Shown in pieces: positions 43,188 through 52,797 of a stretch of 64,000 bases of DNA. The position numbers were made by a program, and so were the translations under genes. How positions within the stretch are numbered: the stretch's first letter is position 1; the number at the start of each line of letters is the position of its first letter. The stretch is taken from positions 62,001-126,000 of the forward strand of contig NZ_WNZW01000002.1 of the NCBI RefSeq assembly GCF_009725165.1, in the 5' to 3' direction. The DNA comes from Paenibacillus woosongensis. GTDB lineage: Bacteria; Bacillota; Bacilli; Paenibacillales; Paenibacillaceae. A model generated the notes under the pieces. The model made no database searches and was not told the origin of the DNA. It saw only the letters and a list, made by a program, of their open reading frames with translations.

Positions 43188-43670
43188 CTACATGCCGTTG
43201 TTTTGTCCCCATGGCGATTCGCTGATCCCCCACCAGAACAACGATACCATCACCGTAATAAAGATAAAAAGCAAAGCATTGAAAAAATATTTTGTCAGTT
43301 TTACCCGTTGGGAAGGATAAACCTCCCGCCTGGACGGAAGCTCCTGGGCTGTTATATCCAAATCTGCCCCGGCTGCATCTTGCCGACTGACCGGATCAAC
43401 TGTATAGCTCCTGCGGGCTATACGGGCAGCTTCAACAGGATCAGCGCCTTGCTTGGCGCTAATTCTCGCTTGTCGATTTGGTTTGCGCGAGACCTTAGTT
43501 TCCTTTAAAGGCTTTTTTGAATTTGCCTCGTTGCTTTTTAGAACCCTTGAATTGGCTTCGCTCGATCTATGTTGCTCTGGATGCTTCCGGGCCGCCCCGG
43601 ATCGTTGATGTCTGTCTTTCGGATGGCGGCGCTGACCGTACCGCTCCATCCTGCTCAAGCGTTCACTCAT
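43188..43670 (-). CDS. Hypothetical basic protein with C-terminal membrane segment
   Basis: The 160-residue protein has a very basic, low-complexity N-terminal two-thirds (many Arg, Lys, Ser, Gln) and a single C-terminal hydrophobic segment (YFFNALLFIFITVMVSLFWW) with a short external tail. Its ATG overlaps the CAAX protease stop by 4 bp. The long disordered cytoplasmic part could bind nucleic acid or acidic lipid, but I recognise no family. Confidence 0.65.
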   Translation of the reverse strand: MSERLSRMERYGQRRHPKDRHQRSGAARKHPEQHRSSEANSRVLKSNEANSKKPLKETKVSRKPNRQARISAKQGADPVEAARIARRSYTVDPVSRQDAAGADLDITAQELPSRREVYPSQRVKLTKYFFNALLFIFITVMVSLFWWGISESPWGQNNGM

Positions 43671-44272
43671 GTTCCCCTCCGAAATTTAATGACGAGTCCC
43701 GATATGAAATCAATGAGAAAATGGCACACGATCGGAGCCCATAACGTACCCGCCTGTATATAAATGTATCCCAACGCATAGCTGCTAAGAAATACCCATC
43801 CTGTCGGAATCCAGTGCCTAAGGTAGCGGACATGGATCAAGGCAAAAATAATACTCGTCCAATACGGTCCGAGCCCGTGCTGAATCGCTCCACGAAACAG
43901 CAGTTCTTCGCAAATAGACACGATGACGCATATGATTGCGATATGCCACACCGGACGATTGCGAAACAGCATCTCATTGACTCCCCCATCATCCAGGCTC
44001 TCCTCCTTAACGAACCTCGACAACAGGAAATCGACGCCAAACATCGTCGCGGCCAATCCACAGCCCCATAGCAGAAAACGATAATTTTCCGGAAATTGGA
44101 GCAGTGAAATCACGCTTCGCTTCTGAAAAAAAAGGATGATGATTCCGATAATTAAAGTAATACCTTGTGTAATGTATAAATTAATCAGCAATAGGCGCTC
44201 ATTAAGTTGACCCGGATCGACTCTTTGAATTTTTATTTTGCCGAACTTGTCTTTTTTCATAGTATTCGTCAA
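43667..44272 (-). CDS. CPBP family intramembrane metalloprotease
   Basis: The 201-residue membrane protein has the E122-E123-LLFR127 motif and a later IHVRYLRHW histidine segment typical of the CAAX/CPBP (Abi) family, with about five or six hydrophobic segments. These are membrane-embedded proteases with diverse roles including bacteriocin self-protection. A TTG start with AAAGGA is chosen; an ATG 12 nt inside is possible. It is coupled to the basic membrane protein by a 4-bp overlap. Confidence 0.82.
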   Translation of the reverse strand: MTNTMKKDKFGKIKIQRVDPGQLNERLLLINLYITQGITLIIGIIILFFQKRSVISLLQFPENYRFLLWGCGLAATMFGVDFLLSRFVKEESLDDGGVNEMLFRNRPVWHIAIICVIVSICEELLFRGAIQHGLGPYWTSIIFALIHVRYLRHWIPTGWVFLSSYALGYIYIQAGTLWAPIVCHFLIDFISGLVIKFRRGT

Positions 44273-44370
44273 ATCCTGTCCTTTATTATAGTTCTATACA
44301 CAAACCAGTACCAGGCATATAAGCTATCTTAGTGCTCTTGGACTAAAAAATACTTGTAAGAGGAGCGTTT

Positions 44371-45285
44371 TTGATTATGCAGAAAAAATCTTACCGGTTC
44401 GAATTATTGTTCATGCTCGGGTTTCTGTTTACCCTGGTCGCGGCCTTCGGAACTTTCTTCCTTGGCTTCAAAATGGGCATCACTCAAGCTGAAGCGAAAT
44501 ATGCCCATCTAACGAACCTACCGGGATTTGAGACGACGACTTCCTACGAGCAACAGGACCTCGTCGCCTACTATTACGTTGTCTTCCAGCCTTACGAGCA
44601 ATTCAAACAAGAGTATTTCGGGCTCGTCGACCAGCTGAGAAGCAGCGATTCCAGGGTAAAATCAATCGGCATCATGAAGGATATCCGCAATGCATCACGC
44701 AAGCAATATGAGCAGATTCAAGCTCAGACGATTACGGTGTCCTCCCCCTTGTTACAAGATGCACAAAGTGATATTTTGAAAAGTCTAAAGCTCTTTGATG
44801 AAAGCACAAGCCGGATTGAAATCGGCAACAAAAACGGAACTGAGCTTGCTAAATTGCTCGCTGAGGACGATTTTACGAATAATGCCGAACAATACGGACT
44901 GAAAGCCCAGCAAAAATATTATACTTCCATGATGAAATGGGCCGCTAAAACCAACAAGTCGATTCCTTCGGACGTAGTGCTCAAGGAAAATACCTCCATC
45001 AAAGAGTGGGCATCCTATCCACTGGCGGTTAAAAATAAAATTGTCAGCGACTTGATGGTCAGCAGCAACCTCTATGTATCGTATCTTCCGCAGGATATGA
45101 CGGCTAAAATCGACCAGATGATCGACAGCGGCAAGGCAGGCTCCATGAAGCTGAACTCGGTAACTTCCATTGTCAACGTCCTTATGGATACCGAAGCCGT
45201 GCAAGGAAAAGAGTTCCTGAAGTGGAAATCGGCCTATTATGCAACGGAATTCCTTCCGGAGGTGCCATTTTTCTCCGAACAGTAG
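44371..45285 (+). CDS. Hypothetical membrane-anchored protein
   Basis: The 304-residue protein has one N-terminal hydrophobic segment (FELLFMLGFLFTLVAAFGTFFLGF) and a large helical domain outside, rich in Lys, Gln and Ser, with YEQFKQEYFGLVDQL and KYYTSMMKWAAKTNK. No catalytic motif is visible and I do not recognise it. AGGAG lies 5 nt before a TTG and 11 nt before an ATG two codons later; either may be used. It shares no overlap with neighbours and lies just upstream of the serA T-box. Confidence 0.75.
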   Translation: MIMQKKSYRFELLFMLGFLFTLVAAFGTFFLGFKMGITQAEAKYAHLTNLPGFETTTSYEQQDLVAYYYVVFQPYEQFKQEYFGLVDQLRSSDSRVKSIGIMKDIRNASRKQYEQIQAQTITVSSPLLQDAQSDILKSLKLFDESTSRIEIGNKNGTELAKLLAEDDFTNNAEQYGLKAQQKYYTSMMKWAAKTNKSIPSDVVLKENTSIKEWASYPLAVKNKIVSDLMVSSNLYVSYLPQDMTAKIDQMIDSGKAGSMKLNSVTSIVNVLMDTEAVQGKEFLKWKSAYYATEFLPEVPFFSEQ

Positions 45286-45388
45286 CTGCTGTCTGTATGG
45301 CGGGGTCTGATACAATTCGACAACATTAAAATCATAACCAAATTACCAAGGTTATTCAAGGCTACCCCGGACCCTATCATTTACGGTA
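45286..45388 (+). other. Short intergenic before the serA promoter
   Basis: No gene, hairpin or repeat stands out between the unknown protein and the serA promoter. No clear terminator for the upstream gene was found here. Confidence 0.5.
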
Positions 45389-45418
45389 TTGACACTTTCC
45401 TTAAGGTCATGATACATT
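45389..45418 (+). promoter_or_regulatory. Promoter of the serA T-box transcript
   Basis: A consensus TTGACA (45389-45394) is followed after 18 bp by TACATT (45413-45418), putting the start about 20 nt before the T-box Stem I. Confidence 0.7.
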
Positions 45419-45424
45419 ATGAAA

Positions 45425-45643
45425 AATTGCATTTGTTAAACACGATGAAGGAAACGAGTTGTCGCGAAGCTTACAGAGAGCCGGTGGTGCTGCAAACCGG
45501 TAGCGGAATGGGAACTCTAGCGATCCTGAGTAATTGTGCTGAACGATAGGAGTAGGCGCAATCGGAGGAACTCCGTTATCAACATGTCATTATGACAACT
45601 GAGGCTGTATCTGCGAGGAACAGCGAATTAGGGTGGTACCACG
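45425..45643 (+). promoter_or_regulatory. Serine T-box riboswitch before serA
   Basis: The leader has a Stem I with GAGAGCCGGTGGTGCTG and its complement, and the consensus AGGGTGGTACCACG at 45630-45643. The triplet AGC (45519-45521) lies exactly three bases before CCTGAG, where T-box specifiers normally sit; AGC is a serine codon, matching the serA gene. Uncharged serine tRNA should stabilise the antiterminator and turn on serine synthesis. Confidence 0.88.
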
Positions 45644-45646
45644 AAC

Positions 45647-45696
45647 AACTCTCGTCCCTTACTACGGAAGTAGTGTGCGGATTGAGAGTTTTTTTA
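45647..45696 (+). terminator. Conditional terminator of the serA T-box
   Basis: AACTCTC/GAGAGTT arms (45647-45690) with an inner stem are followed by a T run (45690-45695), and compete with the antiterminator that contains the T-box sequence. Confidence 0.8.
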
Positions 45697-45887
45697 TGCT
45701 TGTGGCAGCCTGCCTGCAGCCTTTAGCAAACAGCTTGAACCTCGATCCTTCGCTCCTCTAACGCATTGGAACGGTATCGGGATATAGTGTTTCCTATTTT
45801 AAGCGAATGCTTCCGAAGAAAGTTTTGTATCGAAGACTTTCCGAAGAAGCAATGCTATATACAAAACTTTTAGGAGGAAAAGAAATC

Positions 45888-47480
45888 ATGTTCAAAGTAC
45901 TAGTATCAGATCCCATCAGCGACCTCGGAATCCAACAGTTGATGGACGCAAGCGACGTTGTAGTAGAGAAAAAGACGGGACTTTCGGAGGATGAGCTCAT
46001 CCAAATCATTCCCGGCTACGACGCTCTGCTCGTACGCAGCCAAACGAAAGTCACCGAGAAGATCATGGAAGCCGGAACCAATCTGAAAGTGATCGGCCGC
46101 GCAGGCGTCGGTGTCGATAACATCAACCTGGATGCAGCGACCAAACGCGGTATCATCGTGATCAATGCCCCGGACGGCAACACAATTACGACATGCGAGC
46201 ACGCTTTTGCGATGATGATGGCTCTTGCCCGTCATATTCCGCAAGCTTACGCTAAGACGATCCAGGGAACCTGGGATCGCAAGTTCCTCGGCGTGGAGCT
46301 GCGCAACAAGAAGCTGGGCGTTCTTGGCATGGGCCGTATCGGCAGTGAAGTCGCGAAACGCGCTAAGGCATTTGGCATGGACATTCTCGGATACGATCCG
46401 TTCATGACAGAGGAACGCGCCGAGAAACTGGGAGTGAAGCTGGCTACCGTCGATGAAATCGTACGGAACGCTGACTTCATCACAGTCCATACGCCGCTTA
46501 CTCCTGAAACAAAGCACATGATTTCCCGTCCACAGTTCGAGGTTATGAAAAAAGGCATGCGCATCATTAACTGCGCCCGCGGCGGCGTAGTCGATGAGCA
46601 AGCATTGGTCGAAGCGATCGATCAAGGCATCGTTGCAGGTGCAGCCTTCGACGTATTCGAGCAGGAGCCACCGGCAGCGGATCATCCATTTCTGAACAAT
46701 CCAAAAATCATCGTTACTCCTCATTTGGGCGCATCAACGGTAGAGGCTCAAGAAAACGTAGCGATCGACGTGTCGGAGCAAGTGCTGCATATCTTGCGGA
46801 ACGAACCGTTCAAGAACGCGGTGAACATGCCTCCAGTCGCGGCAAGCGTGATGAACAAGCTGCAGCCGTTTTTCGAGCTTGGCGAAAAAATCGGTGCATT
46901 TGCTGCCCAGTTGAACAACCAGGCTGTGCGTGAAATTCATGTCGAATACGCCGGCGATCTGGCAGAGGTAGATACACAACCGCTAACACGCTACATCATC
47001 AAAGGTGTATTGTCCCGCCATTTCGGCAACGATGTGAACATCGTCAACTCGGTGCATCTGGCCAAGGTACGTGATATCGATGTGGTTGTATCGCAATCCT
47101 CGGCAAGTAAGGGCTTTACAAACCGCATCAGCGTTACGCTGAAAACAGAAGACGGCAAGGATCGCCGCATCGCAGGCACCTTGCTTAAAGAATATGGCGC
47201 GCGGATCGTGCGGATCGATAAGTTCCCAGTCGATATCGCTCCGGAAGGCAACTTGATCTTCATTTCTCATAATGATAAGCCTGGCATTGTCGGAAGCGTA
47301 GGCACCCTGCTCGGTAAAAATGATGTAAATATCGCTTCGATGCAAGTTGGACGTAAAATTATTGGCGGCGAGGCGATCATGGTACTGACCGTGGACAAGA
47401 CAGTTTCCAAAGAAGTGCTTGATGAATTAATGAGCCTGCAAGAGCTGAACACTGCTCTGCAGATCGAATTTAAATCATAA
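45888..47480 (+). CDS. serA: D-3-phosphoglycerate dehydrogenase
   Basis: The 530-residue enzyme starts serine synthesis by oxidising 3-phosphoglycerate. The dinucleotide fold has GVLGMGRIGSEVAKRAKAFGM, then NCARGGVVDE and the catalytic His in VTPHLGASTVEAQENVA. A long intervening domain and a C-terminal ACT domain (ISHNDKPGIVGSVGTLLGK) follow, as in the long SerA form regulated by serine. AGGAGG precedes the ATG; the frame opens 81 nt upstream without conservation. A strong terminator follows at 47503. Confidence 0.96.
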   Translation: MFKVLVSDPISDLGIQQLMDASDVVVEKKTGLSEDELIQIIPGYDALLVRSQTKVTEKIMEAGTNLKVIGRAGVGVDNINLDAATKRGIIVINAPDGNTITTCEHAFAMMMALARHIPQAYAKTIQGTWDRKFLGVELRNKKLGVLGMGRIGSEVAKRAKAFGMDILGYDPFMTEERAEKLGVKLATVDEIVRNADFITVHTPLTPETKHMISRPQFEVMKKGMRIINCARGGVVDEQALVEAIDQGIVAGAAFDVFEQEPPAADHPFLNNPKIIVTPHLGASTVEAQENVAIDVSEQVLHILRNEPFKNAVNMPPVAASVMNKLQPFFELGEKIGAFAAQLNNQAVREIHVEYAGDLAEVDTQPLTRYIIKGVLSRHFGNDVNIVNSVHLAKVRDIDVVVSQSSASKGFTNRISVTLKTEDGKDRRIAGTLLKEYGARIVRIDKFPVDIAPEGNLIFISHNDKPGIVGSVGTLLGKNDVNIASMQVGRKIIGGEAIMVLTVDKTVSKEVLDELMSLQELNTALQIEFKS

Positions 47481-47502
47481 TAATTAGCCTGCAATTTAAG
47501 TA

Positions 47503-47545
47503 AGGGGCTTCAGACGTGGTATCTCCCCGTCTGAAGCCCCTCTCC
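47503..47545 (+). terminator. Terminator of serA
   Basis: A 14-bp perfect stem (47503-47516 with 47528-47541) lies just after the serA stop, followed by a TCTCCTGTTG stretch. It may also protect the convergent res operon. Confidence 0.75.
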
Positions 47546-47591
47546 TGTTGTTCCACGATGAACAAGATTTATCTTCGAGATCAGAAATTTT

Positions 47592-47626
47592 TCAACAAAA
47601 ACATCCTTACGAGGTAAGGATGTTTT
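47592..47626 (-). terminator. Terminator of the res operon
   Basis: AAACATCCTTAC/GTAAGGATGTTT (47598-47625) with a 3-nt loop is followed by T on the minus strand, right after the resE stop. Confidence 0.8.
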
Positions 47627-47630
47627 ACGA

Positions 47631-49073
47631 TTATTGTACCTTTTCGACAGGAAGGGTGATCTGGAAATGCGCCCCTTTCCCGATGCTGCTGTTCACCTGA
47701 ATGGAGCCGTGATGGGCATCGATGATATTTTTTACGATAGCAAGGCCAAGTCCCGTTCCGGCAGCCGTTCCCCGTACCCGGGCTTTATCCGCTTTGTAGA
47801 ACCTCTCAAATACGAAAGGTAAATCCTCTGTCGGTATCCCGGTGCCTTCGTCTCGAATGGAAATGTGCAGCTCACGTCCTTGCTTGCCTTCCTTGGCGTC
47901 CGTAGCAATATAAACACTCCGTCCCTCCGGCGTATGCCTGAAGGCATTGTCCAGCAGGTTCGTGAGAACCTGCTCCAACCGGTCTTCGTTGGCTGCTTCA
48001 GCAACCATCGGTCCGCTCCCCAGATCCAGCTCCAGTTGAACATTGTGCTCTTTGGCCCGTACCGCAAACTTGCGATATACGCGTTCAATGAGCTCCTTGA
48101 CGTCAACTCTGTGCATGGCGATATCGGTATGTCCCGCTTCCATCCGGGCCAGGTCGAGTAAGTCACGGACCAGACGACCCATGCGCAGAGACTCGTCGTG
48201 GATAACCTGCACGAGCTCCTGGCTCTCTTCTGGAGAAGCGGCCATTCCATCGAGAAGCGCTTCGCTGTATCCCTGCATCATCGACAGCGGTGTCCGGATT
48301 TCATGCGATACATTGGCCACGAAATCCCGGCGCATCTTCTCCAAACGCACTTCTTCGGTCACATCGCGCAAAACCGCTACCGCGCCTCTAATTTCGCCAT
48401 CCGACGAAAGCGGCGCCATATGCACGGACCACACGCTTTGCTTAACGTGAATATTGGCGCTTTGATCCCCCTCCTGATCCAGCACCTTCCGGAACATCGG
48501 CAGGAGTGGTTTCGGAATCTGGATCGCCCGTTCGCCATGCACACTTAATTGAAGCGCGTCATTCTCTTCGTCCGGCAAGTCGCCCCACAATTGAAGCAGT
48601 TGATCGCCTGGAGGATTGGTCAGAATGACCGCTCCTCCCCAATCCAATGTAATCACTGCGTCATTCATACTTCTTAAAACGCTGGACAGATGTTCCTTCT
48701 CATGGTTCAAGCTGCGGATCGTATTCTCCAGTTCCTCAGCCATATGATTAAAGGTGTTGGCCAACTCACCAATCTCATCGCTTGTTTGCAGCGATAGTCT
48801 CGTATCGTATTTCCCCTTGCGAATCGCATCGGCAGCGCTGATCAGCTGCTGCATCGGCTGCGTAATTTTCGTGAAGAGGAATAAGGCAAAAAACGTCGTC
48901 AGCGAGAAGCCGATGATTGAAACGATAACAAACAGCTTCTTGACTGCTGCGGGATCGGTGAAATTCGTATCGATATATGGCAGCAAAAACAATCCCATGC
49001 TCATCAGCACAAAGGCCACTAAACCGATGATCGTAATCCACAGCTTGCCTACAAGCGTTCTCCAGAAGCTCAC
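47631..49073 (-). CDS. resE: Sensor histidine kinase ResE
   Basis: The 480-residue kinase has two membrane segments framing a short external part, a HAMP domain (LFTKITQPMQQLISAADAIRKGKYDTRLSL), a PAS-like region, the phosphoacceptor motif NVSHEIRTPLSMMQGY, and an HATPase with NLLDNAFRHTPEG and GTGLGLAIVK. With ResD it senses reduced oxygen/redox state and nitric oxide in B. subtilis. The GTG start follows GGAGG and directly abuts resD. Confidence 0.92.
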   Translation of the reverse strand: MSFWRTLVGKLWITIIGLVAFVLMSMGLFLLPYIDTNFTDPAAVKKLFVIVSIIGFSLTTFFALFLFTKITQPMQQLISAADAIRKGKYDTRLSLQTSDEIGELANTFNHMAEELENTIRSLNHEKEHLSSVLRSMNDAVITLDWGGAVILTNPPGDQLLQLWGDLPDEENDALQLSVHGERAIQIPKPLLPMFRKVLDQEGDQSANIHVKQSVWSVHMAPLSSDGEIRGAVAVLRDVTEEVRLEKMRRDFVANVSHEIRTPLSMMQGYSEALLDGMAASPEESQELVQVIHDESLRMGRLVRDLLDLARMEAGHTDIAMHRVDVKELIERVYRKFAVRAKEHNVQLELDLGSGPMVAEAANEDRLEQVLTNLLDNAFRHTPEGRSVYIATDAKEGKQGRELHISIRDEGTGIPTEDLPFVFERFYKADKARVRGTAAGTGLGLAIVKNIIDAHHGSIQVNSSIGKGAHFQITLPVEKVQ

Positions 49074-49790
49074 TTATTTCGCGACCTCCAGCTTATAACC
49101 AACGCCCCATACGGTAGTAATCATCGCTGCCGACTCCGGCGATACCTTATTCAGCTTCTCGCGCAGCCGTTTCACATGGGTGTCCACGGTCCGCAGATCG
49201 CCGAAGAACTCGTAATTCCATACGTCCTTCAGCAGCTCCTCACGGGAAAATACTTTGTCGGGAGAAGTGGCCAAATAATGGAGCAGCTCGTACTCCTTCG
49301 GCGTAAGACTAACCTCTTGTCCGCTTGCGGTTACCCGATGGGCATCGTGCTCAATGACAAGATGAGGGAATACGATATTATTGCTCGTACCGCTCTCTTT
49401 GGTCAAATAAGCTGTAGCCGATGCGCGCCGCATGATCGCCTTGACCCGATATATGACTTCACGGGGACTGAACGGCTTGACAACATAGTCGTCTGCCCCG
49501 ACTTCAAATCCCTGTACCCGGTTGATTTCTTCCCCTTTGGCCGTGAGCATCAGCACCGGCGTCGACTTGATCTGCCGCAAACGGCTGCACACCTCGACTC
49601 CATCAATTCCCGGAAGCATTACGTCGAGAAGGATCAAGCCGTAATCATTGGAAGTTGCTTTTTTGAGAGCGGTCTCACCATCTTCCGCTTCATCAATTTC
49701 GTAACCCTCTTTTTCCAAATACATTTTGAGCAGACGGCGAATACGTTCCTCATCGTCCACTACGAGAATGCGGTTTTCTTGATCTGACAT
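49074..49790 (-). CDS. resD: Response regulator ResD
   Basis: The 238-residue OmpR/PhoB-type regulator has a receiver domain (ILVVDDEERIRRLLKMYLE, phosphoacceptor in LILLDVMLPGIDG, conserved Lys in YVVKPFSPREV) and a winged-helix DNA-binding C terminus (SLTPKEYELLHYLATSP and VDTHVKRLREKL). It activates aerobic/anaerobic respiration genes in B. subtilis. The ATG ending at 49790 follows AAGGGG. It lies between resC and resE, in the usual resABCDE order. Confidence 0.95.
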   Translation of the reverse strand: MSDQENRILVVDDEERIRRLLKMYLEKEGYEIDEAEDGETALKKATSNDYGLILLDVMLPGIDGVEVCSRLRQIKSTPVLMLTAKGEEINRVQGFEVGADDYVVKPFSPREVIYRVKAIMRRASATAYLTKESGTSNNIVFPHLVIEHDAHRVTASGQEVSLTPKEYELLHYLATSPDKVFSREELLKDVWNYEFFGDLRTVDTHVKRLREKLNKVSPESAAMITTVWGVGYKLEVAK

Positions 49791-49854
49791 GAACAACAAC
49801 CCCTTCATCATCTTCCCATTCGCTTAAGCACTAGTAAATGGTTACATTATATCA

Positions 49855-51102
49855 TTAGTCCGTACCCGCGTAAGAATGCAAACCGGCGATGATCAGATTA
49901 ACGCCCACGAGCGTGAACATGACAACCAGAAATCCTAATACAGCAAGCCACGAGGCTTTGCGGCCATGGAATCCCCGGGATAACCGAAGATGGAGATACA
50001 CGCTATAGAATAACCAGGTAATGAGCGCCCATACTTCTTTAGGGTCCCACCCCCAGAATCTGCCCCAGGCCTGCTGAGCCCAGATCATCGCAAAGACGAG
50101 CGCGCCTAGCGTAAACACCGGAAATCCGATGGCAATCGAACGGTAACTGATTTCATCGAGAAGATCAGCGTCCAAGCCTTTTACGGCCGGTGACACCGCT
50201 TCGCTAATCGGCTTGCGGATAATAAGCCTTAACAAACCGTATAGAACCGTCCCTGTAATGAACGCCCATACAAGTGTATTGGTTTTGCGGCCTGAGCTCT
50301 CTCCTTTGAACCAGGACGGAACCTCCATCCACGGCTTGCTCATGCCAAGGAAAGAACCGGCGCTAACCAATTGGCTGTTATGCGGCGCCACGATCGGCGG
50401 CAAGTTGTACACCATTTCAACTGTTCTAGACTGCTCGGTTTCCGTAGGTTTAGGCGTAAACACGGCTTCGTACCCGGCGGCACGGAAAGCAAAAACCGAT
50501 ACGATAAATCCCACTACTATAATAATAGAATAAAACGTAAATTCAAGCCATAGCTTCTGGCGGCGCGCTGATTTGTCGGTCCCCTTGAAATCGACGGTAC
50601 GCAATAGATACATCAGGCCTGCGGCACAAGCGATTGCAAAAAAGGATTCCCCGGCCGCGGCCAGCGTGACGTGAATATACAGCCAGATCGAGCGCAAGGA
50701 CGGGATCAAAGGCTGCACGTCCTTCGGAAACACCGCCGCATACGCCATGACGACGATCCCTAGCGGTGTCGCGAACAAACCAAGCAAGGCTTTGCGGTAA
50801 ATCAAATACAATATCGTAAATGCCATGATGATCATTAGAGACAGAAAGGACATGAATTCATACATATTGCTGACCGGGATATGTCCTGACCAAGCCCATC
50901 TCGTAGCTACGTACACCATATGAGTGATAAGTCCAAGCGTGGAAGTAATAAACGAAATTTTTCCCCATTTGCGCTCATGTACCTGCGGATCGCGATTTTT
51001 CCACGTTTTTCCCGTGATCGTCACCACATAAAAACAAAATGCCACACAATAAAGTAAAAAAGCAATGACAAATGCCTGTTTACTAATATCCAATAAATTC
51101 AT
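49855..51102 (-). CDS. resC: Cytochrome c biogenesis protein ResC/CcsA
   Basis: The 415-residue membrane protein has about eight hydrophobic segments and the heme-handling WGRFWGWDPKEVWALITW motif (WxWD box) of the CcsA/CcmC family. Together with ResB it forms the System II heme-lyase complex that delivers and attaches heme to apocytochrome c. Its start overlaps the resB stop by 4 bp and follows GGAGGAAACC. Confidence 0.93.
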   Translation of the reverse strand: MNLLDISKQAFVIAFLLYCVAFCFYVVTITGKTWKNRDPQVHERKWGKISFITSTLGLITHMVYVATRWAWSGHIPVSNMYEFMSFLSLMIIMAFTILYLIYRKALLGLFATPLGIVVMAYAAVFPKDVQPLIPSLRSIWLYIHVTLAAAGESFFAIACAAGLMYLLRTVDFKGTDKSARRQKLWLEFTFYSIIIVVGFIVSVFAFRAAGYEAVFTPKPTETEQSRTVEMVYNLPPIVAPHNSQLVSAGSFLGMSKPWMEVPSWFKGESSGRKTNTLVWAFITGTVLYGLLRLIIRKPISEAVSPAVKGLDADLLDEISYRSIAIGFPVFTLGALVFAMIWAQQAWGRFWGWDPKEVWALITWLFYSVYLHLRLSRGFHGRKASWLAVLGFLVVMFTLVGVNLIIAGLHSYAGTD

Positions 51103-52778
51103 GACCGGTTTCCTCCGTTATCCAAAGACTTCTCATCCACTTCAATTCCCATCGTTTCCAGGAATGACGACACTTCGCGCCTCATTCCAAACCAATTCTT
51201 GGTCGTATGCCCGCCCAACGTCAGGATGCCGTCATCGATGCGCAGCCAAATTCTGCGATGCTGCCAGTAGAAGCCCATAATGAGCCCCACCATGACGATT
51301 CCGAGTCCGGTCCATACAAAAGGCATAGCGCGGTCGATGCGGATGTTCAAAAAGCTTGTGAAATGAATGAAGTCAACGTCCTCCATCGCCAGCATATCGA
51401 ATCTCAGCTTGTGGTTAATGCCTCCCAGCGCTTCATTCAGCTTATCCTGACCGAAAAGCTCCTGCTGCTGAAGGTACGGAAAGTAGATGAATTGTCCCCC
51501 ATCTTCGGGCAGACCCGGTCCGGTGATCGTAAACAAGAAGGCCGGCGCATTCGGCTCGCCCGATTTCGTAATCGGTTTATTATTCTCGTCCAGGCCGAAA
51601 TCCAAATACTTGTCTTTTAGCTTCAAATGATAAGGTCCTACGTCATATTCCGTCTCGGGGTCGTTCATACGGAGCATAAACTTACCATAGACTTCCCCCG
51701 TCTCCTGATCCACTAGTGTCGGCTGGACGGAACGCAGCATCGTAACCTCCTCGAAGTCGAATTGATAGGCTTGAAGTCCTTTGTAGCTTAGAGGATCGTT
51801 GACACGGATGTTGTGCCGGTCGACCTCTACAAGCTCGGGTTCGTTCAATGGGTCGTTACAGCTGGCGACGCACTTGTACAGCACGGCTTTCGTCTCGAAC
51901 AGCTTTGGAACGATTTTCCCCTTCTGTCTGAATTCATCGGACATCTCATCCTCGGTATAATATTCCACGGTAAATTTCTCATTTTTCAAATAATAGTTCG
52001 TATCGGGAATCTGCGTGATTTCTCCTTCGGGAAACCAATAGTGCTCGTCCAAATGAAGGCCGGGCAGCCCGCGGAACAACACGGCGAGCAGGAAAACAAT
52101 CAGGCCGATGTGAATGACGTACGGACCCCAGCGGCTGAAACGCTGCTTCTCCGCCAGCAAAGCCCCGCCGTCGGTATGAACCCGGTAACCCTTCTTCTTC
52201 AGCGGAGCGATGGCCCGGTTCACCCATTCCTCCCCACTGCCAGAAACGGGTCCCTGATAGACCACCCTTTGCCGGGTCAAGAACTGCATGTGCTTGCGGA
52301 TTTTCTGCTTGGACAGCGCTCGATAGAGCGGCAATACCCTGTCCAAACTGCAAATCACAAGCGATGCGCCAATCATGACAAGCAGCAGAATGAACCACCA
52401 GGAATTGTATGTGTCGGATAATCCGAGCATATAGTAAATTTCACCAATGGTTCCATACTTCTGTTTATAGTACGTGGAAGGATCGAAATTTTTAACAAAC
52501 ATGGTCTCCTGGGTAAATACGGTGCCGAGCATTGCTCCAACCAATGTAATGCTGATCAGGTACACCGCTACTTTAACCGAGGAGAAAAAATTCCAGATTT
52601 TATCAATGAAATTGGGATTGGCCCGCTGTGAGCGGCGGGCTACCCCATCGTAGCGCATCTCCAGCAATTCACTGGAGCTGCGGCCCGCTTCCTCGTATTG
52701 AGGTTTGCCGCATGCTTCGCAGAGCACCGTGCCGACCGGATTCTGATGCCCGCATTCGCATTTCGTATTTTTAATCAA
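51099..52778 (-). CDS. resB: Cytochrome c biogenesis protein ResB
   Basis: The 559-residue protein starts with a zinc-ribbon (CECGHQNPVGTVLCEACGK), then has about three hydrophobic segments, a long external domain, and a final hydrophobic segment (FVWTGLGIVMVGLIMGFYW). It is the CcsB/Ccs1 partner of ResC. The TTG start follows GGAGG at 8 nt. It is the second gene of the resABCDE operon. Confidence 0.93.
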   Translation of the reverse strand: MIKNTKCECGHQNPVGTVLCEACGKPQYEEAGRSSSELLEMRYDGVARRSQRANPNFIDKIWNFFSSVKVAVYLISITLVGAMLGTVFTQETMFVKNFDPSTYYKQKYGTIGEIYYMLGLSDTYNSWWFILLLVMIGASLVICSLDRVLPLYRALSKQKIRKHMQFLTRQRVVYQGPVSGSGEEWVNRAIAPLKKKGYRVHTDGGALLAEKQRFSRWGPYVIHIGLIVFLLAVLFRGLPGLHLDEHYWFPEGEITQIPDTNYYLKNEKFTVEYYTEDEMSDEFRQKGKIVPKLFETKAVLYKCVASCNDPLNEPELVEVDRHNIRVNDPLSYKGLQAYQFDFEEVTMLRSVQPTLVDQETGEVYGKFMLRMNDPETEYDVGPYHLKLKDKYLDFGLDENNKPITKSGEPNAPAFLFTITGPGLPEDGGQFIYFPYLQQQELFGQDKLNEALGGINHKLRFDMLAMEDVDFIHFTSFLNIRIDRAMPFVWTGLGIVMVGLIMGFYWQHRRIWLRIDDGILTLGGHTTKNWFGMRREVSSFLETMGIEVDEKSLDNGGNRS

Positions 52779-52797
52779 TGTCTGATCCTCCTATTCA

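Noticed and set aside
45906..46724. A 272-codon open frame on minus across serA
   Set aside because: It is antisense to SerA, which has all catalytic motifs and a T-box; no supporting signals.
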